This document shows positions 38,727 through 47,580 of a DNA stretch of 64,000 nucleotides, piece after piece. The position numbers and the translations under genes are program-made. This stretch comes from Sulfitobacter pontiacus (lineage in GTDB: Bacteria; Pseudomonadota; Alphaproteobacteria; Rhodobacterales; Rhodobacteraceae). The stretch spans positions 1,261,001 to 1,325,000 of the forward strand of contig NZ_CP160849.1 in the NCBI RefSeq assembly GCF_040790665.1, in the 5' to 3' direction. The notes under the pieces were generated by a model. It searched no databases. It saw only the letters and a list, made by a program, of their open reading frames with translations, and was not told the DNA's origin. Numbering within the stretch: position 1 is the stretch's first letter; every line of letters begins with the position of its first letter.

Positions 38727-39130
38727 TGCGTTTTTTTGACTATAAGTGCGCCCGCTTTGGGGTTGTCGGCATTATGACGGCATTATCCTACGTGGCGATG
38801 TATCCGGCGTTTCTGGCGGCGGGGGTGCCACAACCGGCGGCTAATGCGCTGGCGTTTTTTCTGGCGATCGTGCTGCAATACATCGGTCATGCCCTGTTCA
38901 CCTTTGAACGGCGGCTGATCAATCGCAGCCAGATCACTAAATTCGCCATTATGGTCGGCTGCGGCTTTGGCATGTCGATGCTTGTCACGGGCCCTCTGGC
39001 CGTGGCCTTGGGGATGCCGGCCTGGGCGGCGGCGCTGGCCGTTGCGCTGTATCTGCCGGTGCAGAACTATATTTTGATGACCCTATGGGTGTTCGCCTTG
39101 CCGCACCCCAAGACGGAGTACATGTCATGA
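38726..39130 (+). CDS. GtrA-family flippase-like membrane protein
   Basis: A 134-residue protein with four membrane helices and the GtrA fold (RFGVVGIMTALSYVAMYPAFL, then NALAFFLAIVLQYIGHALFTF). In gtr systems GtrA flips the lipid-linked sugar to the periplasmic face. It overlaps its upstream partner in TGATG and the methyltransferase in ATGA. Confidence 0.88.
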   Translation: MRFFDYKCARFGVVGIMTALSYVAMYPAFLAAGVPQPAANALAFFLAIVLQYIGHALFTFERRLINRSQITKFAIMVGCGFGMSMLVTGPLAVALGMPAWAAALAVALYLPVQNYILMTLWVFALPHPKTEYMS

Positions 39131-39900
39131 GCCATATCTACAGTGATACATTTTTCGACTACATCAACCAAAGTGCGCGCGCATCGGCAAAACCGTTTGT
39201 GTCATTGCTGTTTCCTTTGCTGAAGCCCACGACGGTGATCGATCTGGGCAGTGGGCGCGGTGTTTGGATGGATGAATGGCGCAAAGGTGGCGCGGAGGAC
39301 GTGCTGGCCGTAGACGGGGATTATGTAGACCGGGCGCAACTGGCAGTCGCGCCAGAGCAGTTCATGGCCGCCGATCTGACACAGCCGGTAAAGACGGGCC
39401 GCCGCTTTGATCTGGCGCAGAGCCTTGAGGTCGGGGAGCATCTGCCCACCGAAGCCTCGGAGGTTCTGGTCGATAGTCTCACGCGGGCATCTGATCGTGT
39501 GTTGTTTTCCGCTGCGGTCACCGGACAGGGGGGCGAGTTTCACGTGAATGAACAGCCCTTGTCCTTCTGGCAGGATATTTTCGCGGCCAAGGGTTATGTC
39601 GCCTATGATTGCGTGCGCCCTGCATTGAAGGACAACAAGGATATCGCGCCCTGGTATCGTTACAACGCGATCCTTTATGTGAATGAGGCCGGGCGCGCGG
39701 GTTTGCCGAAAGAGATCCTCGCGACCCAAGTGCCTGCGGGGCAAAAGCTGCGCAACGCGGGTAGCCTTGGCTGGCGGTTGCGTTTGGCTGTGGTCAAGAC
39801 CCTGCCACGCGGCGTTGTCACAGCCATTGCGCAAGCGCGGGCGATGGTGCTTGCCTTGCGGGCGCGCCGTGCCAAGACCCTGGGTCGCGCGGCTGTATGA
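39127..39900 (+). CDS. Class I SAM methyltransferase in the gtr operon
   Basis: A 257-residue methyltransferase with motif I in TTVIDLGSGRGVWMDEW and an acidic residue at AVDGDY. The core fold spans about 45-190; the C-terminal 50 residues are Arg-rich. The start at 39127 overlaps the gtrA stop (ATGA) and its own stop overlaps the next gene in the same way. It probably methylates a sugar or lipid carrier handled by the operon, but nothing in the sequence names the target. Confidence 0.8.
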   Translation: MSHIYSDTFFDYINQSARASAKPFVSLLFPLLKPTTVIDLGSGRGVWMDEWRKGGAEDVLAVDGDYVDRAQLAVAPEQFMAADLTQPVKTGRRFDLAQSLEVGEHLPTEASEVLVDSLTRASDRVLFSAAVTGQGGEFHVNEQPLSFWQDIFAAKGYVAYDCVRPALKDNKDIAPWYRYNAILYVNEAGRAGLPKEILATQVPAGQKLRNAGSLGWRLRLAVVKTLPRGVVTAIAQARAMVLALRARRAKTLGRAAV

Positions 39901-41330
39901 CGGCGGCGGTTGGGCGGCAGTTGGCGATGCGGGCCGAATCTGAACGGCTGCAGCTGGCACCGGTGTTTCTGATCACACTGGTGGCGGCGTTCTTGCTGAC
40001 GGGGCAAAATCTGCTGGATCCGATGATCCGCCATGATGACTACCCCGCCTTTTTCGCGGATGCGCCCGCCTTTTGGAACAAGACCCTGCACGAGGGGCGG
40101 TGGTTGAACTACATCTGGCACCTGCGCGAGGTGGTAACGCCTGCCTGGCTGAACTTTGCCCTGTATCAGAGCCTATGGGCGGCGTTTGTCGCTGCGTTTG
40201 CCGTTGCGGCGATGGGGCCCGGTGCGCAGCGCTGGTTTACTGTCGTGCTGGCCCTGCTGCTGGTGGTTTGCCCGTCCGAGATGCTGATCTCGCTCTGGTT
40301 CAATACGCTCATTCCCGGGTTGGCTGTTGTGGCGCTGTTTGCGGTGCTGGCCTGTTACCTGTCCAGCGCGCAGTTGCGCTGGCTGTTGCCGATTTTCGTG
40401 ATCGTCAGCTTTATGGCCTATACGACCTATCCGCTGCTGCTGTTGGCGATTTGCATTGCGCGTACGCGGGACCGGTCAATCCGCGATCTGGCGGGGCTGA
40501 TGGCGCTGTTTTGCGCAAGCTTCGTTGTCGCGGTGCTGACGGTCTATACGTTGAACTGGCAGGTTCATGGTGTATTTGGCGTGCCTGTGGCCGATTGGCG
40601 TGATCCGACCGCGGGGGACGGGATTGGCGGGATGATCGCCAGCCTGCCGAAGCTGGGGGAAACATTTACGCTGTTCCTCAACCGGACCGGCATCGGGTAT
40701 CCGCCGCTGATCGGGCTTATTCCGTTTGTCTATATCCTTGCCCTGAATGTGCTGCGCAAGCGCGCGCCGCTAGAGGCTTTGTATCTTGCGACTGGTATGG
40801 CGATCGGGCTTGCGCTGACGGTGGTTCAGGCGCTGAAACTGGGTGTGATCGTTCCGCCGCGCGCGTTTATCTTCTTTTGGGTTTTCTTTGCGCTGACCGC
40901 GGTGCGTGCGGTCCAGATATTGAGCGAGGATGAGGGTCTATACGGCCGTTTAGGGCGCAATCTATTGCTGTTGATCATCGGTGTGTGGTTCATCCAGCTG
41001 TTTCTGGCCTATGGGCAGTCCAATGATTGGCGTAGCGATACCAAGCTCTGGGCGCAGGAGGTGCGGGCGACAGAGGGGCCGGTCTATGTCTATGGCGATT
41101 CGTCGAAAATTGCCGCTGGGCTAAAGGCCGGCATACAATCTTATAAAGCGCTGCCGTTCCGGCTGAAACAGTTGACCGGAAAGACGGCGGTGGCCTGTGA
41201 TGAGGTGCCTGATACCTGCCCGTCCCGACCAGATATGACTGCCAGTGATGCCGAGGTGCATTTGCTGCGCGAAGGGAATGCGCTGTTCATGTTGTTTACG
41301 CCAAAACCAGGGGACGAGACTGAGGATTAA
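39897..41330 (+). CDS. GtrII-like integral membrane glucosyltransferase
   Basis: A 477-residue protein with about ten membrane helices and a short periplasmic C-terminal part. It resembles the glucosyltransferase (GtrII) family, which transfers sugar from the lipid carrier onto the polysaccharide in the periplasm. The DPMIRHDDYPAFF stretch is the usual first loop with acidic residues. The last gene of the gtr operon; convergent with idi, the two stop codons sharing TTAA. Confidence 0.75.
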   Translation: MTAAVGRQLAMRAESERLQLAPVFLITLVAAFLLTGQNLLDPMIRHDDYPAFFADAPAFWNKTLHEGRWLNYIWHLREVVTPAWLNFALYQSLWAAFVAAFAVAAMGPGAQRWFTVVLALLLVVCPSEMLISLWFNTLIPGLAVVALFAVLACYLSSAQLRWLLPIFVIVSFMAYTTYPLLLLAICIARTRDRSIRDLAGLMALFCASFVVAVLTVYTLNWQVHGVFGVPVADWRDPTAGDGIGGMIASLPKLGETFTLFLNRTGIGYPPLIGLIPFVYILALNVLRKRAPLEALYLATGMAIGLALTVVQALKLGVIVPPRAFIFFWVFFALTAVRAVQILSEDEGLYGRLGRNLLLLIIGVWFIQLFLAYGQSNDWRSDTKLWAQEVRATEGPVYVYGDSSKIAAGLKAGIQSYKALPFRLKQLTGKTAVACDEVPDTCPSRPDMTASDAEVHLLREGNALFMLFTPKPGDETED

Positions 41331-41845
41331 GCGGTAAAGATGCTGTCCATGTGTTCGGCCAGATAGATGCGCAGCCAGGGGGTAAAACGCTCTGGCGTGG
41401 TCTGGGTCTGGCGGGCGAGGTCGGAGAGGTCGACCCAGGCGGTGTCCATCACTTCGGCGGGGTTCGGGGTCACATCGGTGAGCGCGACGGCTTCGGCGAC
41501 GTAAATCTCTACCAGCTCATGTTCGGTCAGGCCGCCGCCCACATCGGCGCGGTATTCGACCTGGTCGCGATGGTCGAGCCTTAGGCCGCTGATCCCCAGC
41601 TCTTCGTCCAGTCGCCGTTTGGCGCAGGTGAGCGCGGGTTCCTCCCAGAACGGATGGGTACAGCAGGCGTTCGCCCAGAGACCGGGGGTGTGATATTTGC
41701 CAAGCGCCCGCCGCTGGATCAGGGTTTCGCGTCCGCGCATGACGAAAACCGAGATAGCCTTGTGGCGCAGACCGCGCTGGTGGACTTCAAGCTTTTCGAC
41801 GGGGGTAAGCTTGCCGTTGACCCAGGCGGGGATCATCGTGGTCAT
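41327..41845 (-). CDS. idi: Isopentenyl-diphosphate delta-isomerase, type I
   Basis: Converts isopentenyl diphosphate to dimethylallyl diphosphate for isoprenoid and carotenoid synthesis. The 172-residue protein has the Nudix-like fold with the catalytic Cys and metal site in WANACCTHPFWEE, the FVMRGRETLIQRRALGKYH region before it, and RRLDEELGISG after it. The start carries a normal ribosome site. It lies between the gtr operon and a pseudogene, an unusual neighbourhood for a core metabolic gene. Confidence 0.93.
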   Translation of the reverse strand: MTTMIPAWVNGKLTPVEKLEVHQRGLRHKAISVFVMRGRETLIQRRALGKYHTPGLWANACCTHPFWEEPALTCAKRRLDEELGISGLRLDHRDQVEYRADVGGGLTEHELVEIYVAEAVALTDVTPNPAEVMDTAWVDLSDLARQTQTTPERFTPWLRIYLAEHMDSIFTA

Positions 41846-41994
41846 GTGGCTGCCCCGTTCGGGTGGCGTTGTGGCGATGTCATATCCGGCTGCCCCGCTC
41901 CTTGCGGCCCGCTGGCCCCTCTGCGCTAGACGGTCTTGTAGCGGGTCGGTTTTGGATTGTCAGCCGCTGGTTGCGAAATGAAGGATAAGAGCGG

Positions 41995-42705
41995 TTACGC
42001 AATACCGCCTGCGTTAAGGTTGGTGGCGATGCGATCTGTGTCATAGCCAAAGTCGGCGAGGATAGTGCGGGTATCGGTTTGACCGTCAGGCATCCGTGGC
42101 GGCGTGGTTTTATGGGTCGAATATCGCGGCGCTGGCGCAGGCTGTAGCACGTTCCCTGCGGTGACGAATGTATCGCGTGCGGTGTTGTGAGGGTGGGTAG
42201 GTGCCTCTGCCAATGACAGAACGGGGGTATAGCAGGCACCGTGGCCGATCATGATCTCGTCCCATTCGGCGCGGGTCTTGGTTTCAATCAAGCGGGCAAG
42301 CTTGTCGCGCATGGCGTCCCATTGGCGTTGGTCGTTTTGGATCTGCATGACGGGATCGTTTGACAGACCGCAGAGGTGCAGTAGTTGAGCGTAGAATTGC
42401 GGCTCTATCGCGCCAATAGAGACGAATTTTCCATCCGCTGTCTTGTAGGCATCATAGAAATGCGCCCCTGTATCAAGCATGTTCACACCCCGGTCATCGT
42501 GTCACCAGCCTTGACCGTGAAACGCATAGATCATCGACATCGACAGGGCCGATCCATCGGTCATGGCAGCGTCGATCACAGTACCTTTACCACCGCGCTG
42601 TTCGTCCAAAAGGGCAGAGATCATGCCAAATGCAAGCATCATGGCACCGCCCCCGAAATCGCCGACCATATTGGCGGGGGGCGTGCGGTGGTGCAGGCTC
42701 GCGTT
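41995..42705 (-). pseudogene. CaiB/BaiF CoA-transferase (AMACR-like) remnant
   Basis: Two pieces in one reading frame, separated by an in-frame TGA at 42502-42504. The upstream piece has [20 protein letters not shown] and [13 protein letters not shown]. The downstream piece continues HDDRG, VNMLDTGAHFYDAY and DGKFVSIGAIEPQFY. Together they match the middle and end of alpha-methylacyl-CoA racemase-type CoA transferases, but the N-terminal half (some 170 residues) is missing. The missing end lies where the DUF2793 gene starts on the opposite strand, so it probably lost its 5' part to a rearrangement. Confidence 0.85.
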
Positions 42706-42761
42706 AACCTGTCTGCGGCAGGGTGGGCCCTGATCAACATCCACTGAACAGGAGCCACCAT

Positions 42762-44153
42762 ATGACCGATACATCCCCCGTTCTCGCCCTTCCGTATATT
42801 CAACCGTCGCAAGCGCAAAAGCATGTGACCCATAACGAGGCGCTGCGGCTTTTGGATGCGATTGTGCAACTGTCGGTCCTGTCTTTCACCGAAACTACGC
42901 CGCCCGCGACCGCAGCCGAGGGGGATCGGTATCTGGTGGCCTCAAACGCTGTGGGGGATTGGGCGGGGCATGACCATGCGGTGGCAGTGTTCGTGGATGG
43001 GGCGTGGCAGTTTATCGCGCCGATGCCGGGCTGGGTGGCATCTGTGGCCCCCGGCCAAACCCAAGTGGTTTACGACGGCGCGCGCTGGGCGGTGCCGGCG
43101 TTGCAAGATGTGCCTCGGCTTGGTGTCGGAGCGGCGCCGGATGCGTATAACCGGTTGGTTGTGGCGTCGGATGCGGTGCTGTTCAACAATGACGGGGCGG
43201 GGCATCAGGTTAAGATCAACAAGGCAGCCGAAGGGGACACGGCCAGTCTGCTGTTCCAGACCGCCTTTGGAGGGCGGGCCGAGATGGGGACCTCGGGGAG
43301 CGATGATTTCGCCATCAAGGTCAGCGCAGACGGCGCAAATTGGGCGGAAGCTTTGCGCATTGAAGCGGCGAGCGGGCGTGTGACCGCCCCAGTCTCGGGT
43401 TGGCGAGAGCGGCTGACTGCCCCCCGCGTTTACTATGTGAACCCGCTTGAGGGTGGCGACGGGCAAAGTGGGCGGGGCACGGGGGCGGCTGCCTTTGCGT
43501 CGCTAGGCCGTGCGATGGAGGAAGTCGTCCGTTTGGACAGCGCAGGCCACGCCGTTACGGTTCAATTGGCGGATGGCAGCTATGATCTGGGCGCTTCGCC
43601 AGTCGCGGCAAGAGCGGCATTGGGGGGAGGTCTGGTTGAGCTTGTCGGGAATACCGGCGACCCCGACGCGGTCACGATGACGGCTACAGGGTCGGTGATC
43701 GAACTGGTTTCGGGGCGTCTGAGATTGCGGGGTATGACGATAGAGACCACCGGTGCCGACCCGGCGATCCGGGTGTTGCCGGAAGCGGTGTTAGAGGTTG
43801 ATGAGGTCGTCTTTGGCACGGCGGGGGGACATCTGGATATTGTCGGCGGGCGCGTCGAGGGTGCGGGTTCGTATGTTATCGACGGCGATGCCGCGTATCA
43901 TCTGCGTCTGTCGCAGGGGGCTGTGCTGGCGCGGGGGATGCAGACGGTGACGCTGGCGAATACGCCCGACTTTGCCACTGCGTTTGTGAGCTGCGAGATG
44001 GCCGGGCAGGCGGATTTCAGCGGGCATGGTTTCACCGGCACAGCCACGGGCAAACGTTTTGACGTGAGCAGCAACTCTGTTGTGCAAAGTGGCGGGACAG
44101 TGCTGCCGGGCGATATCGCGGGCACGACGCAAAGCGGTGGCCTATACCTCTGA
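42762..44153 (+). CDS. DUF2793 fibre/tailspike-like protein
   Basis: A 463-residue protein with three parts. The N-terminal DUF2793 domain (about 1-110) has [20 protein letters not shown] and [11 protein letters not shown] middle phage-fibre-like domain (about 120-220) has [17 protein letters not shown] and [11 protein letters not shown]. The C-terminal part (about 225-440) is a predicted right-handed beta-helix starting [16 protein letters not shown] and rich in short beta turns. This layout occurs in phage and GTA fibres of this order. An AGGAG site precedes the ATG at 42762. No signal peptide is visible. A prophage remnant or carbohydrate-binding exoprotein are alternatives. Confidence 0.8.
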   Translation: MTDTSPVLALPYIQPSQAQKHVTHNEALRLLDAIVQLSVLSFTETTPPATAAEGDRYLVASNAVGDWAGHDHAVAVFVDGAWQFIAPMPGWVASVAPGQTQVVYDGARWAVPALQDVPRLGVGAAPDAYNRLVVASDAVLFNNDGAGHQVKINKAAEGDTASLLFQTAFGGRAEMGTSGSDDFAIKVSADGANWAEALRIEAASGRVTAPVSGWRERLTAPRVYYVNPLEGGDGQSGRGTGAAAFASLGRAMEEVVRLDSAGHAVTVQLADGSYDLGASPVAARAALGGGLVELVGNTGDPDAVTMTATGSVIELVSGRLRLRGMTIETTGADPAIRVLPEAVLEVDEVVFGTAGGHLDIVGGRVEGAGSYVIDGDAAYHLRLSQGAVLARGMQTVTLANTPDFATAFVSCEMAGQADFSGHGFTGTATGKRFDVSSNSVVQSGGTVLPGDIAGTTQSGGLYL

Positions 44154-44267
44154 TCTGCGAAAACCTGACAATTGTATGAAAGGGCCACATTGCCGCCTTA
44201 AAAGCTGAAGCTGCCGTTAAGGAATTCAGCCCATCTTTATCCCCGGAACATGTAGGGGAATAAACCG

Positions 44268-46757
44268 ATGGAGCTTGAGCATAAAACCACATTGTCGCCG
44301 CGGGAGGATATGGCGCTGACCGGGGTGACGGATATGGCGGTTGTCCAATCCTCTGGCGGGGCGGTGCTGTACACGACCTCGCGCTTTGGTGGCGGTGACT
44401 TGCTGGCCTATCGCATTGATGCGGAAGGGGGGCTTCGGTTTTTGGACAGTCGGGCCATCGCCGGGGACACGCGGGCCGGGGTCACCAACAGGCTGGAGGT
44501 TGTAGACGGTGCGCTATTGCTCACGGGGGCGGATAACGCCGCGCTCACCCGCGTTGCGTTAACGAATGATGGGCGCTTTGGTAATGTTTCTGCCGTGACC
44601 GGTGGTGCCGTGCCTGCCCAGTTACTGGCCGTCGAGACGCTGGATTTAGGCGGGCAGAGCTATCTGTACGGGCTGGTGCGGGGGGCGGATAGCATCGGGT
44701 CGTGGCGCATGGGCGACGATGGGGCGCTGACGCGCATATCGGGCGACAGTGGCGTCGCGTCAGAGGCAGGTCTGACCGGCCTGAGCGTCGGGTACGTCGG
44801 AAGCACGCCGTATCTGCTGGCGTCCTCGGCGCGGGACGACGCATTTATTTCGTTCAAATTGGATGGGAATGGTATCCCGCGAGAAGTCTCTCGTATCGCG
44901 GCGGAGGATGGCGTGGGGATCGGCAGGCCAAGCGCGACAGCCTTTGTAGAGGTTGGGGGGCATGGATTTGCGATACTGGCCGCGGCGGGGAGCGCGAGTT
45001 TGAGCGTCGCGATGTTGGGGGAAAATGGTGGGTTAACCTTAACGGATCACGTCCTCGACACGCGGGACACGCGATTTGACGGGGTGCATGTGATCGAGAC
45101 CGCAACACATCGCGGCCGCGCCTATGTGGCGGCGGCGGGCGGAGATGACGGCGTTTCGGTCTTTGAGTTGATGGACGATGGCCGGTTGATGCATCTGGTG
45201 TCGATCGAAGACACGGAAGAGAGCACGCTCGACGCGGTGTCGGCGCTTAACTTTTCGGTACAAGGAGATTTACTGCACCTCGCCGTCGCCTCGGGTGCCG
45301 AAGCGGGGCTGAGCATCTTTACGGTGGATATTTCTGACCGGGTTGCGGCGGCAACAGGGGGTGATCAAGCTGACACGCTGACAGGCGGCACGGGGGGCGA
45401 TTTGTTATCCGGCGGGGATGGCGCGGACCATATCGCCGGGCGCGCAGGGGATGATATTTTGCGAGACGGCGGCGGCCGTGATCTGTTGACCGGCGGTTCC
45501 GGCCGCGATCTTTTTGTCCTTTCCGCAGATGGGGAGGCCGATACGATTGCCGATTTCGACAGCGCGCAAGACAGTATTGATCTGTCGGCCTGGCCGTTCC
45601 TGAGACATGGGTCTCAGTTGACCATATCTTCGACCAAAGACGGTGCCGTTCTGTCTTTTGGTGAGGAGCGACTGGAGATAAAAACATCGAACGGACAGTC
45701 CCTTAGCGAGGATGATGTTCAAGCGCTCGATCTGATTGGGCAGTCGCGTTTCATGCCGGATTGGACCCTGCCAGAGGAACCCGATACGCCATCCCTTCCC
45801 GCCGAACCGTCGCCGTTGGTTCTGGTTGGCACGCCAAGGTCGGATGTGCTGGAAGGGGATGCGGCGGATGATCATATCAGCGGGCGCGCGGATGGCGACA
45901 GGCTGATCGGCGCAGGCGGCAATGATACGATCCTTGGCGAAGCTGGCGCCGATACGATCTATGGTAACGGCGGAAGCGATCTGATTGACGGTGGGACCGA
46001 GGGGGATCAGATCTGGGGCGGTATCGGCTGGGACACTTTGCGCGCTGGTGATGGGGACGACGCCTTGTGGGGCGGCGACGGGTATGACGCGCTTGGCGGT
46101 GGCGACGGGAACGACACGTTAACAGGCAATAACGGTGCGGATAGACTCTATGGGGATAGGGACGATGACCATCTGATCGGCGGGTTAAATGCCGATAGCC
46201 TGTGGGGCGGTGCCGGCAAAGACCGTTTGGAGGGCAGCGCCGGCGCGGATCAACTGCTTGGCGGCAGCGGGAATGATCAGCTTTTCGGAAATGCGGGGGC
46301 AGATTTCTTGCAGGGGGATAGCGGGAATGACCGTCTTGCCGGGGGGATCAACAACGATACGGTTAACGGTGGGTCCGGGAACGATACGCTGTCGGGCGAC
46401 AATGGTGCCGACCAGCTGATCGGCGGCGACGGCGATGATTTGATCAAAGGCAATGCCGGTCACGATACGCTTGACGGCGGCGCGGGAAACGACGTGCTAT
46501 CCGGTGGCATCGGGGCAGATCGGTTTATCTATGGTGCAGGCCAAGACACAATCCTGAGCTTTCAAAACGAAATTGACACTCTTTCGCTGGATTCTGCCCT
46601 TTGGGGTGGGGGAAGTTTATCGATGAGCCAGCTTCAAACGTTCGCACGCAAAGGGGCCGAAGGGCATATCGTGCTGGATTTTGGCAGCGGCAAAACACTG
46701 GACCTGTTGGGCGTCGAAACCCTATCTATCCTGAATGGCGACTTCGAAAGTTTTTAA
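44268..46757 (+). CDS. RTX calcium-binding protein with N-terminal propeller-like domain
   Basis: An 829-residue acidic protein. Residues 1-350 have repeated motifs of about 45 residues (for example VVQSSGGAVLYTTSRFGGG and QSYLYGLVRG) that suggest a beta-propeller. A first block of RTX nonapeptides lies at about 365-420 and a longer block at about 520-765, with GGxGxDxxx units throughout (GGAGNDVLSGGIGADRFIYG). RTX repeats fold on binding Ca2+ outside the cell, and such proteins normally leave by type I secretion using a C-terminal signal. No secretion genes are in the window. Confidence 0.9.
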   Translation: MELEHKTTLSPREDMALTGVTDMAVVQSSGGAVLYTTSRFGGGDLLAYRIDAEGGLRFLDSRAIAGDTRAGVTNRLEVVDGALLLTGADNAALTRVALTNDGRFGNVSAVTGGAVPAQLLAVETLDLGGQSYLYGLVRGADSIGSWRMGDDGALTRISGDSGVASEAGLTGLSVGYVGSTPYLLASSARDDAFISFKLDGNGIPREVSRIAAEDGVGIGRPSATAFVEVGGHGFAILAAAGSASLSVAMLGENGGLTLTDHVLDTRDTRFDGVHVIETATHRGRAYVAAAGGDDGVSVFELMDDGRLMHLVSIEDTEESTLDAVSALNFSVQGDLLHLAVASGAEAGLSIFTVDISDRVAAATGGDQADTLTGGTGGDLLSGGDGADHIAGRAGDDILRDGGGRDLLTGGSGRDLFVLSADGEADTIADFDSAQDSIDLSAWPFLRHGSQLTISSTKDGAVLSFGEERLEIKTSNGQSLSEDDVQALDLIGQSRFMPDWTLPEEPDTPSLPAEPSPLVLVGTPRSDVLEGDAADDHISGRADGDRLIGAGGNDTILGEAGADTIYGNGGSDLIDGGTEGDQIWGGIGWDTLRAGDGDDALWGGDGYDALGGGDGNDTLTGNNGADRLYGDRDDDHLIGGLNADSLWGGAGKDRLEGSAGADQLLGGSGNDQLFGNAGADFLQGDSGNDRLAGGINNDTVNGGSGNDTLSGDNGADQLIGGDGDDLIKGNAGHDTLDGGAGNDVLSGGIGADRFIYGAGQDTILSFQNEIDTLSLDSALWGGGSLSMSQLQTFARKGAEGHIVLDFGSGKTLDLLGVETLSILNGDFESF

Positions 46758-46782
46758 AGCTCACATTGCCATGCTGGGATGG

Positions 46783-47580
46783 TTACCGTTCCAGAATGTC
46801 ACGGTGATATCGCCTTAATAACACAAGGCCAAAAAGGCCCAGTATTGCGGCAACGGCATAGACATAGGCTGAGGAGACATAGGGTACGTCGTAGTTATGA
46901 TAAAATCCGGACCTGACGCGGCCGACCACGTGGATCAGCGGATTGAACCAAAGATAGCTGCGGTAGGGTTCGGGTATCGTTTCGTATAAAAAGATGACGC
47001 CGGACAGTAGCAAAAGCGGCCGCGTGCAAATCCCGTAGACACGTTGCCAGACCTGAAACATCGACATCATGAAACAGTTGAATATCCCCACGCCCAGGGA
47101 AAGCGCGGCAATCATCGTCAAAGCTGACATGATATCTGATGCATTTACTGCGGCCCGCGTATCAAACAGAAAAATGATCCCACTCAGTACGATCAAGCCT
47201 ACAAGAAGCTGAGTGAGAAAATTGAGGATGAACCGCCCCAAGATGGCATCGACGAAAGTTACGCGCGGGTAGGCTAGTAGCTGTTTCGAATAGTTGATCG
47301 CCTGCGCGACCTTGTTGCTGAGATCGACGAACATCAAAAAAGGCAGCAAACCTGTAGCGTAAAAGATTGGAAAATTGTTTCCGAGGGGGGGCATACGAAA
47401 CCCGATCGAGAATATTGCGGTCAACAGCGCGATCCCGAGAACGGGTTCAGCCAATGCCCAAATATACCCACCCGGGGACCGGCCATAGCTGGTCCCAATT
47501 TCGCGAAGTATCAGCGCGACGATAATGCGTGGCGTCGCAAAGACCATTGTATTTCGTCCGCGTGCAACCCGACCTATCAT
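46783..47580 (-). CDS. kpsM: Capsular polysaccharide ABC transporter permease, KpsM-like
   Basis: A 265-residue ABC-2-type permease with about six membrane helices. It has the KpsM/Wzm features: IVALILREIGTSYGRSPGGYIWALAEP and the SGVIFLYETIPEPYRSYLWFNPLIHVVGRVR region. It pairs with the KpsT ATPase to export lipid-linked capsule. I chose the ATG at 47580, which overlaps the sulfotransferase stop as ATGA; the ATG at 47613 would give a longer overlap. Confidence 0.9.
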   Translation of the reverse strand: MIGRVARGRNTMVFATPRIIVALILREIGTSYGRSPGGYIWALAEPVLGIALLTAIFSIGFRMPPLGNNFPIFYATGLLPFLMFVDLSNKVAQAINYSKQLLAYPRVTFVDAILGRFILNFLTQLLVGLIVLSGIIFLFDTRAAVNASDIMSALTMIAALSLGVGIFNCFMMSMFQVWQRVYGICTRPLLLLSGVIFLYETIPEPYRSYLWFNPLIHVVGRVRSGFYHNYDVPYVSSAYVYAVAAILGLFGLVLLRRYHRDILER

